NCBI GenBank assembly: GCA_027336345.1
Contig: DAHWFZ010000037.1
Coordinates: 1 to 7,839, forward strand
Length of the DNA stretch: 7,839 nt
From: Candidatus Wolfebacteria bacterium
GTDB taxonomy: Bacteria > Patescibacteriota > Minisyncoccia > UBA6257 > UBA9933
Direction of reading: 5' to 3'
The position numbers and the translations under genes are program-made. Below the pieces are notes generated by a model. It made no database searches and was not told where the DNA came from. It saw nothing but the letters and a program-made list of their open reading frames with translations. Below are positions 1 to 3,752 of the stretch, one piece after another (positions within the stretch are counted from its first letter, which is position 1; every line of letters starts with the position of its first letter).

Positions 1-1
1 G

Positions 2-706
2 GATTCATTCGTGAATTATTTTAAAAATGAAAAAGTGCGGCAAAAAATCATCAATAACATAGCGCTTGTTGGAAATCCAACCAGAAGTTTTTTAATGGTG
101 ACGGCGGACCGCGAAGCCGCCAAAAAATCTTTTGGGTTTGACCCGCAAAAGCCGGTAATTTTGGTTATTTGCGGATCGCAAGGCGCAGTAACTATAAATG
201 ATTTCTTTTTAAATTCGGCCGCGTCGTTATCGGCGGAGAATTTTCAAATTTTACATCAGACCGGAATTAAAAATTTTGAGCAGTTTAACAAGGAATTAAA
301 CGGGGCATTATCCGTTATGGGCGGCAGGAAAGATTTTTATAAAGCTGTCCCGTATTTTGAGAATAATATGCAAGACGCCTATGCCGCCGCTGATTTGGTG
401 GTTTCAAGATCCGGCAGCGGATCAATTTTTGAAATAGCCGCGATGCGCAAACCTTCCATTTTGATTCCTTTGGCAACCTCCGCATCCGACCATCAAAGGA
501 AAAACGCGTATGAATACGCTAAAACCGGCGCGGCAATAGTAATTGAAGAATCAAATTTTAAATACAATATTTTTATTTCACAGCTTAAAAAAATATTTGA
601 AAGTCCGGATAATTTAAGACATATGTCCGAAGAAGCGGCTAAGTTTTCAAGGCCGGATTCGGCTCAAGTTATAGCGGAAGAAATTATCAGCTTGGGCCAA
701 AAATAA
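2..706 (+). CDS. murG: MurG, UDP-GlcNAc:lipid I GlcNAc transferase (C-terminal part; 5' end outside window)
   Basis: MurG transfers GlcNAc from UDP-GlcNAc to lipid I on the cytoplasmic face of the membrane, giving lipid II for peptidoglycan. The frame is open to the left edge (codons before the GTG at 11 still read as protein), so the N-terminal acceptor domain is missing and the GTG is not taken as the start. Visible landmarks are the interdomain GNPTRS segment (nt 75-92), the glycine loop CGSQGA (nt 170-187), HQTG (about nt 254-265), and the donor-site block SRSGSGSIFEIAAMRKP followed by DHQRKNA. These match the order of GGSQGA, HQxG, SRxGxxxxxEIAA and QxxNA in known MurG. The first glycine of GGSQGA is Cys here. 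About 235 codons remain of a family length near 355. No SD can be judged. The TAA is followed at once by a dyad. Identification is by motif and is fairly sure; another GT28-family enzyme is the only real alternative. Confidence 0.88.
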   Translation, partial: DSFVNYFKNEKVRQKIINNIALVGNPTRSFLMVTADREAAKKSFGFDPQKPVILVICGSQGAVTINDFFLNSAASLSAENFQILHQTGIKNFEQFNKELNGALSVMGGRKDFYKAVPYFENNMQDAYAAADLVVSRSGSGSIFEIAAMRKPSILIPLATSASDHQRKNAYEYAKTGAAIVIEESNFKYNIFISQLKKIFESPDNLRHMSEEAAKFSRPDSAQVIAEEIISLGQK

Positions 707-721
707 AATCACATTGTGATT
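707..721. repeat. 15-bp dyad AATCACA-T-TGTGATT just after murG
   Basis: Perfect 7-bp inverted repeat around one central base, starting one base after the murG stop and lying about 42 bp upstream of the -35 box of the RRM promoter. As RNA it would need a loop taken from the arms and has no T tract, so it is a poor terminator. As DNA it has the size and symmetry of a dimeric regulator site. No regulator can be named from the sequence. Confidence 0.4.
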
Positions 722-763
722 ATTCTTGGTAAAATCAGGCATTTATCCGCATTGTTTATGCTA

Positions 764-792
764 TTGCTTTAATATGGGTTATGTAGTATTAT
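764..792 (+). promoter_or_regulatory. sigma70-type promoter of the RRM gene
   Basis: TTGCTT (764-769) and TATTAT (787-792) are separated by exactly 17 bp. The predicted start near 799 gives an untranslated leader of about 90 nt before the RRM start codon. That is unusually long for this window, where several other genes have almost none. Confidence 0.55.
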
Positions 793-815
793 ATAGACAT
801 CCGAATAAGGACAAG

Positions 816-871
816 GTAGGTTTCTCAAGTGGTTTCGTGAAAATTGTAAGCCGGCTGAGTGGTCGCCCTAC
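816..871 (+). promoter_or_regulatory. Foldable 5' leader of the RRM gene (candidate cis-regulatory RNA)
   Basis: Three nested helices can form: GTAGG 816-820 with CCTAC 867-871; CTCA 824-827 with TGAG 856-859; and GGTTT 831-835 with AAGCC 848-852 (one G-U). Asymmetric internal loops (821-823/860-866 and 828-830/853-855) and a 12-nt apical loop complete an imperfect hairpin. It sits between the predicted transcription start and the ATG, and no SD follows it (872-891 is A-rich). It does not match any riboswitch class I recognise. Autoregulation by the encoded RNA-binding protein is possible but is only inference. Confidence 0.4.
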
Positions 872-891
872 TGCAAAAAATCAAATAGAAA

Positions 892-1230
892 ATGGCAAAA
901 AAATTATACGTTGGCAATTTGTCTTACAACACCACTGGTGATATGTTAAAAGACACTTTCAGCCAAGCAGGAACAGTTGAGTCAGCGACAGTCATTTCAG
1001 ACAAATTCTCAGGCCGCTCAAAAGGTTTTGGATTTGTGGAAATGTCTTCAGACGACGAAGCCACCAAAGCTATTGAAATGTTTAACGGAAAGGAAATAGA
1101 CGGAAGAACCGTTACCGTTAATGAAGCTCGCCCGATGGAACCGCGCGCCCCGAGAGAGGGAGGTTTCAACAGAGGAGGAGGCAGAGATTTCAACAGGGGA
1201 GGCGACAGAGGAGGAAGAAGCAGCTGGTAA
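892..1230 (+). CDS. RRM-domain RNA-binding protein with RGG-rich tail
   Basis: A 112-aa protein with one RNA recognition motif, residues 3-80. RNP2 is LYVGNL (5-10) and RNP1 is KGFGFVEM (44-51), with aromatic residues Y6, F46 and F48 in the positions that stack on RNA bases. Residues 82-112 form a basic Gly/Arg tail with repeated FNRGG units and a final Trp. This is the layout of small bacterial RRM proteins such as cyanobacterial Rbp, which bind single-stranded RNA and have been linked to cold response or mRNA localisation; the function in this organism is unknown. The ATG at 892 is chosen because the RRM begins right after it and MAKKLYVGNL is a typical start. There is no SD, only an A-rich stretch. 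The gene is a monocistronic unit: own promoter at 764-792, structured leader, and a strong terminator 16 nt after the stop. The family call is very secure. Confidence 0.95.
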   Translation: MAKKLYVGNLSYNTTGDMLKDTFSQAGTVESATVISDKFSGRSKGFGFVEMSSDDEATKAIEMFNGKEIDGRTVTVNEARPMEPRAPREGGFNRGGGRDFNRGGDRGGRSSW

Positions 1231-1245
1231 TCTTTACGATTATAG

Positions 1246-1275
1246 AAAAACAGCCCGTTATGCGGGCTGTTTTTT
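1246..1275 (+). terminator. Intrinsic terminator of the RRM gene
   Basis: Perfect 12-bp stem (1246-1257 with 1263-1274), GC core CAGCCCG/CGGGCTG, 5-nt loop TTATG and a T run. The matching A run upstream of the core means the hairpin could also work on the minus strand, but no minus-strand gene uses it. Confidence 0.92.
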
Positions 1276-1363
1276 GCTGTAAACTATCTCACCTTGAAGT
1301 TATTAAATTTCTGAGACAAAATGGTTTATCAATATTTTAAGTTATTTTATGGGCAAGGTGTGG

Positions 1364-1400
1364 TGGTAAAAATTACATCATCCGTATATTATTAATAATA
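1364..1400 (+). promoter_or_regulatory. Candidate leaderless promoter of prmC, with 14-nt palindrome
   Basis: TATTAT at 1387-1392 lies 8 nt before the ATG and would place the transcription start on or next to the start codon. The -35 match is weak (TGGTAA 1364-1369, 17-bp spacing). The last 14 bases before the ATG (1387-1400, TATTATTAATAATA) are a perfect palindrome, which in such AT-rich DNA may be chance. The rest of the 1276-1400 gap holds only a 7-bp inverted repeat, CACCTTG (1290-1296) and CAAGGTG (1354-1360). No SD is present. Confidence 0.35.
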
Positions 1401-2153
1401 ATGGGTAAAAATTTAGAACAACAGATCCTTTGGATTTTTAACGATAAATACGGGCAGAAATGGAATCCTGAAATTTTAAAAGACATAAGGCGGTTAAAAG
1501 CCGGCGAACCGATTGATTACATTATAGGATGGAAGCCGTTTTTAAATTGCAAAATCGATTTATCATACAAGCCGTTGATTCCGCGGCCGGAAACGGAATT
1601 TTGGGTTGAAAAAGCAATTGAAGAAATTAAAGCGTCAAAAAAACCGGCTTATGTTGCTGATGTTTTTTCCGGTTCCGGATGCATTGGAATTTCCATTTTA
1701 AAAAATATTAAAAATGCAAAGGTTGATTTTTTTGAAATTGATTCCAGTTTGATAAAGCAGATTAAAATCAATTTAAAAATTAATAAAATTAAAAAATCAC
1801 GTTATCGGGTGATTGAATCCGATATTTTGGAAAAATCACGGAAAAAGTATGATTTTATTTTGGCAAACCCACCGTATATCGCAACAACAAGGAAAAATAA
1901 AATCCAAAAAGAAGTTTTAAAATATGAGCCAAAAAAAGCTTTATTTGGAGGCAAAGACGGATTAAATCTGATTAAAAAATTTTTGAATCAAGCTCAAAAT
2001 CATTTAAACATAAGGGGGCAGATTTGGATGGAATTTGATTCGTTTCAGAAGCCTTTGATTCAAGAATTACTGAAAAAATCCGGTTATAAAGAATGGGAAT
2101 TTTACAAGGATCAGTACGGAAAGTGGAGATGCGCTATTCTAAAATTATTCTAA
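1401..2153 (+). CDS. prmC: PrmC/HemK, peptide chain release factor N5-glutamine methyltransferase
   Basis: PrmC methylates the Gln of the GGQ loop of release factors RF1 and RF2 using S-adenosylmethionine, which speeds peptide release at stop codons. The 250-aa protein has a short N-terminal helical part with EPIDYIIG (36-43), the PRPETE signature (61-66), the SAM-binding loop DVFSGSGCIG (87-96; usually D-GTGSG-IG), the catalytic NPPY (156-159) that holds the substrate glutamine, and YEPKKALFGGKDGL (175-188) matching the family EPxxALxGGxDGL block. It is a little shorter than the E. coli protein (about 277 aa), mainly at the N-terminus. The ATG at 1401 has no SD; a -10-like box 8 nt upstream suggests a leaderless mRNA. 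prfA, a frequent neighbour elsewhere, is not beside it here. NPPY plus PRPETE makes a confusion with PrmB or another N-methylase unlikely. Confidence 0.93.
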   Translation: MGKNLEQQILWIFNDKYGQKWNPEILKDIRRLKAGEPIDYIIGWKPFLNCKIDLSYKPLIPRPETEFWVEKAIEEIKASKKPAYVADVFSGSGCIGISILKNIKNAKVDFFEIDSSLIKQIKINLKINKIKKSRYRVIESDILEKSRKKYDFILANPPYIATTRKNKIQKEVLKYEPKKALFGGKDGLNLIKKFLNQAQNHLNIRGQIWMEFDSFQKPLIQELLKKSGYKEWEFYKDQYGKWRCAILKLF

Positions 2154-2193
2154 TTAACCTAATTATTTTAAAAATTGCATAATCTGCAAATTT

Positions 2194-2236
2194 TTGTTAA
2201 TTTCTATATAGAACTTATTTAATTTCATACGGAGGT
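2194..2236 (+). promoter_or_regulatory. Shine-Dalgarno of the 76-aa ORF, with weak promoter candidates
   Basis: GGAGGT at 2231-2236, 7 nt before the ATG at 2244, is a strong SD; no conserved gene in this window has one. Promoter candidates in 2154-2230 are weak: TTGTTA (2194-2199) with TTTAAT (2218-2223) at 18 bp, or TTGCAT (2175-2180) with TAATTT (2198-2203) at 17 bp. The SD call is firm; the promoter is a guess. Confidence 0.6.
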
Positions 2237-2243
2237 AAATATT

Positions 2244-2474
2244 ATGAGAACCATAAAAGGCGGTCCTGCGGATAAGGCTGGAAAGGAATTTTCAATCAAT
2301 CCTGATACGGCAATTGAAGACGGCGGAGAAGATGATTTCAATGAAATAATAAATAGTCCAAGGATAACGCGCGTGATCGGTTCAGCGCGGGGATGGAAGA
2401 ATGAGAATATCGCGAAGAAAGGAGGTCATAATGACCATCAAGAAAATCTCCAAAAAACCGGCCATGACTTGTAA
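2244..2474 (+). CDS. Small protein of unknown function (76 aa), first ORF of SD-led pair
   Basis: I do not recognise this protein. It is 76 aa, soluble-looking, with no membrane segment and no cysteine. The middle is acidic (EDGGEDDFNE, residues 25-34) and the C-terminal part is basic and polar. The short N-terminal run GGPADKAGKE resembles no motif I can name. Support for its being real is the strong, well-spaced SD (2231-2236), a position between two transcription boundaries, and an ordinary codon mix. Its last 44 nt overlap the start of a second mini-ORF in another frame, whose SD lies inside this gene, so the two are likely translationally linked. Possible roles include a peptide precursor or partner for the downstream Cys-rich peptide, or a translated leader. 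A +1 frameshift joining it to the next ORF is another option. Existence is moderately sure, function unknown. Confidence 0.6.
   Translation: MRTIKGGPADKAGKEFSINPDTAIEDGGEDDFNEIINSPRITRVIGSARGWKNENIAKKGGHNDHQENLQKTGHDL
2416..2426 (+). promoter_or_regulatory. Extended Shine-Dalgarno inside the 76-aa ORF
   Basis: AGAAAGGAGGT is an 11-nt complement to the usual 3' end of bacterial 16S rRNA (ACCUCCUUUCU). GGAGG ends 5 nt before the ATG at 2431, an optimal spacing. This is the longest SD in the window, and it supports a 20-codon ORF that would otherwise be ignored. Confidence 0.7.
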
Positions 2475-2493
2475 ATGCAAGAGTTCGTGTTAA
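2431..2493 (+). CDS. 20-aa cysteine-rich peptide ORF overlapping the 76-aa gene
   Basis: The ORF reads MTIKKISKKPAMTCKCKSSC and stops at TAA (2491-2493). It starts 44 nt before the end of the 76-aa ORF, in the +1 frame, behind a near-perfect SD at 2416-2426. The peptide is strongly basic (six Lys, no acidic residue), and all three Cys fall in the last seven residues as CxCxxxC. No signal or membrane segment is visible. A strong terminator begins 29 nt after its stop, so it is the last ORF of its transcript. Possible natures are a small metal- or thiol-reactive peptide, a precursor of a modified peptide (no modifying enzyme is encoded nearby), or a cysteine-codon leader peptide acting on the following terminator and rhodanese gene. 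The initiation signal is what argues for translation; the function is open. Confidence 0.5.
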   Translation: MTIKKISKKPAMTCKCKSSC

Positions 2494-2521
2494 AGAGCTA
2501 ACAGAGTGTTGGACTAATTAT

Positions 2522-2565
2522 GCCCCGCTGGGATTTTATATGAATTCCTTCAGCGGGGCTTTTTT
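2522..2565 (+). terminator. Strong intrinsic terminator after the mini-ORF pair
   Basis: A 9-bp GC-rich stem (GCCCCGCTG 2522-2530 with CAGCGGGGC 2551-2559) can be extended inward by GGA/TCC across a TT bulge, and is followed by six T. The left arm can also pair with CAGC(gc)GGGG at 2383-2392 inside the 76-aa ORF, so an alternative, non-terminating fold is conceivable. Confidence 0.9.
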
Positions 2566-2582
2566 ATTTATGAATAGCAGAT

Positions 2583-2610
2583 TTGAAAATTAATAATTTA
2601 TTGGTATAAT
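2583..2610 (+). promoter_or_regulatory. Near-consensus promoter giving a leaderless rhodanese mRNA
   Basis: TTGAAA (2583-2588), a 16-bp spacer, then a perfect TATAAT (2605-2610) preceded by TGG (extended -10). The start codon at 2618 is 7 nt beyond the -10 box, exactly where transcription should begin. There is no room for an SD. It is the best-looking promoter in the window. Confidence 0.75.
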
Positions 2611-2617
2611 TTTTCAT

Positions 2618-2944
2618 ATGATACAAAATATTTCAATTGAAGAAGCAAAAAATCTTATAGAAACAAATAAAGATAACGCAGGTTTTGCCATTTTGGACGT
2701 GCGGACAAAAGATGAATTTGACGCCGGACATATTGAAAACGCGGTAAATTTGGATGTTATGGCGCCGGATTTCACTGATAAATTAAACACGCTGGATAAA
2801 AATAAAACCTATTTGGTCCATTGCCAAAGAGGGGCCAGAAGCGCCAGAGCTGTGGAAATCATGAAACCTCTTGGGTTTGAAAATATTTATCATATGGAAC
2901 AGGGTTTTGGCGACTGGGAATCAAAAGGGTACCCGGTAAAGTGA
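2618..2944 (+). CDS. Single-domain rhodanese-like sulfurtransferase
   Basis: A 108-aa protein that is one rhodanese homology domain. Rhodaneses carry sulfane sulfur as a persulfide on the catalytic Cys and pass it to thiols or to sulfur-using pathways; small single-domain forms (GlpE/PspE type) act alone or as partners. The active-site loop is CQRGARS (69-75) with catalytic Cys69, in the standard six-residue sulfurtransferase form. Also present are the LDVRTKDEFDAGHIENAVNL block (26-45) and the C-terminal GFGDWESKGYPV (96-107), both typical. There is no signal peptide, so it should be cytoplasmic. The start is fixed by the promoter, whose expected transcription start coincides with the ATG. 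The gene sits alone between a strong terminator upstream and a long inverted repeat downstream. TGA is the stop. The physiological sulfur acceptor cannot be told from the sequence. Confidence 0.95.
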   Translation: MIQNISIEEAKNLIETNKDNAGFAILDVRTKDEFDAGHIENAVNLDVMAPDFTDKLNTLDKNKTYLVHCQRGARSARAVEIMKPLGFENIYHMEQGFGDWESKGYPVK

Positions 2945-2961
2945 ATTAAAAACTGAAAAAT

Positions 2962-3046
2962 AAAAAGTAAAAACCATAAGGAAAAATCCAAAATTAACGC
3001 AGTGGCGTCATTCTGAAATATTTTTCCTTTTGCAATTTTACTTTTT
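2962..3046. repeat. Long AT-rich inverted repeat between rhodanese and FKBP genes
   Basis: AAAAAGTAAAA (2962-2972) pairs perfectly with TTTTACTTTTT (3036-3046), and AAGGAAAAAT (2978-2987) with ATTTTTCCTT (3020-3029). Together they make 21 bp broken by one internal loop (5 and 6 nt). The 32-nt apical part holds a small ACGC-AGTG-GCGT hairpin (2997-3008). The right arm ends in a T run, so it may terminate rhodanese transcription. It also runs into the possible -10 box of the FKBP gene (TTTAAT, 3045-3050, 7 nt before the GTG). Confidence 0.6.
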
Positions 3047-3050
3047 TAAT
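3045..3050 (+). promoter_or_regulatory. Possible -10 box for a leaderless FKBP mRNA
   Basis: TTTAAT ends 7 nt before the GTG start, the same geometry as the stronger rhodanese and S41 promoters. No convincing -35 element lies 16-18 bp upstream, so the call rests on position and on the absence of any SD. Confidence 0.3.
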
Positions 3051-3057
3051 TTGAAAC

Positions 3058-3576
3058 GTGGAAAAGAAAAATTTATTAAATATAATTTTAGCGGCAATTT
3101 TGGTGGCGATTGTTTTCGGGGGAGGATATTATTTCAGCAAGAAAATTGATTTTTCAAATTCTAACAATATTAATATAAAAGTCGAAACCAGCAATCCGGA
3201 TGAAAATGTGACAGTGAGCGCGGAACCGGTTACAAATACAAATTCTAATAACAATAAAATGAATATTGAAATTTTAAAAACAGGAGAAGGAGCGGCTGCC
3301 AAGAATGGAGACAAAGTTACGGTTAATTATGTCGGCACTTTAACGAACGGAACGAAATTTGATTCAAGCATAGACAGAGGACAGCCGTTTTCATTTACTC
3401 TCGGAGCGGGACAGGTTATTAAGGGATGGGACCAGGGCGTACTTGGAATGAAAGTCGGTGAAAAAAGAAAGCTTACAATCCCATCCGATTTAGCTTATGG
3501 AAGCCAGGGAGCGGGGAGCGTAATCCCGCCCGATGCAACGCTTATCTTTGAGATTGATTTATTGAAGATTAATTAA
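3058..3576 (+). CDS. Membrane-anchored FKBP-type peptidyl-prolyl cis-trans isomerase
   Basis: A 172-aa protein: N-terminal membrane segment (about 7-26, with Lys on both sides), an Asn/Ser/Thr-rich linker (33-67), and one FKBP domain (about 70-172) expected outside the membrane, where it would speed folding of proline bonds in exported proteins. Aligned by eye to human FKBP12, the ligand-pocket residues are all present: Tyr91, Phe101-Asp102, Phe111, Val120-Ile121, Trp124, Tyr147 and Phe164. The domain should therefore be catalytically competent. GTG at 3058 is chosen because an in-frame TGA lies two codons upstream and the next good start (ATG 3259, residue 68) would remove the anchor. There is no SD. 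The gene stands alone between two spacers full of inverted repeats. The FKBP call is very secure; the extracytoplasmic location is inferred from the anchor and linker. Confidence 0.95.
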   Translation: MEKKNLLNIILAAILVAIVFGGGYYFSKKIDFSNSNNINIKVETSNPDENVTVSAEPVTNTNSNNNKMNIEILKTGEGAAAKNGDKVTVNYVGTLTNGTKFDSSIDRGQPFSFTLGAGQVIKGWDQGVLGMKVGEKRKLTIPSDLAYGSQGAGSVIPPDATLIFEIDLLKIN

Positions 3577-3582
3577 GGTTTT

Positions 3583-3648
3583 ATTGCGGTTGAACGAGGA
3601 GCAAAGCGCAATACGAAGTTTTGCGCTTTGTCCGAGTAATGCCGCAAT
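3583..3648. repeat. Large GC-richer hairpin downstream of the FKBP gene
   Basis: Nested pairing: ATTGCGG 3583-3589 with CCGCAAT 3642-3648 (plus T3590-G3641), GGA 3598-3600 with TCC 3631-3633, and CAAAGCGCAA 3602-3611 with TTGCGCTTTG 3621-3630, with a 9-nt loop. The stem has about 21 bp. No T run follows, so it is not a classic terminator. The GC-rich palindromic character in an AT-rich spacer is REP-like. It could protect the FKBP mRNA 3' end. Confidence 0.6.
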
Positions 3649-3654
3649 GCAGGT

Positions 3655-3690
3655 TGAATACCCCGTCGGCTTGCCGCGGCGAGACATTCA
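3655..3690. repeat. Second hairpin in the FKBP/DUF4015 spacer
   Basis: TGAAT 3655-3659 pairs with ATTCA 3686-3690. Inside, CCG 3663-3665 with CGG 3677-3679 and CGG 3667-3669 with CCG 3674-3676 stack around a bulged T and a CTTG loop. It follows the first hairpin after only 6 nt. Confidence 0.45.
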
Positions 3691-3712
3691 TTTACTGAGT
3701 TTATCGGAGCGC

Positions 3713-3751
3713 TTTAATTATTATCTTCGACATACTCAGATAATAATTAAA
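3713..3751. repeat. 13-bp perfect inverted repeat abutting the DUF4015 start codon
   Basis: TTTAATTATTATC (3713-3725) and GATAATAATTAAA (3739-3751) are exact reverse complements around a 13-nt spacer; the right arm ends one base before the ATG at 3753. The right arm contains GATAAT (3739-3744), a -10-like box 8 nt before the ATG, with no good -35. As DNA this could be an operator over a leaderless promoter. As RNA on a read-through transcript it would hide the start codon region in a stem. Confidence 0.6.
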
Positions 3752-3752
3752 A

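Noticed and set aside
726..941. 71-codon ORF (+) across the RRM promoter and leader
   Set aside because: It has no SD, it spans a good promoter and a structured leader, its sequence is unlike any family I know, and it overlaps the certain RRM start in another frame.
1160..1225. GGAGG motifs in the RRM 3' end as SDs for a hidden ORF
   Set aside because: They encode the Gly/Arg-rich tail, and no start codon with a sensible frame follows at SD distance.
1290..1360. 7-bp inverted repeat CACCTTG/CAAGGTG and the direct repeat AAGTTATT in the RRM-prmC gap
   Set aside because: Short arms 57 nt apart and an AT-rich 8-mer are expected by chance in this composition.
2231..2565. A structural RNA (tmRNA, RNase P or similar) instead of the mini-ORFs
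   Set aside because: No conserved core of tmRNA, RNase P or SRP RNA is visible. The frames carry SDs at correct spacing and an ordinary codon mix.
2942..2944. Possible UGA=Gly code (Gracilibacteria/SR1)
   Set aside because: TGA ends the rhodanese exactly at the family's C-terminus (GYPVK); reading through would add meaningless sequence. No in-frame TGA interrupts any conserved domain.
3259..3576. Soluble FKBP starting at ATG 3259
   Set aside because: The reading frame upstream encodes a membrane segment and linker right up to a GTG that follows an in-frame stop, matching anchored FKBPs; ATG 3259 has no better signal.
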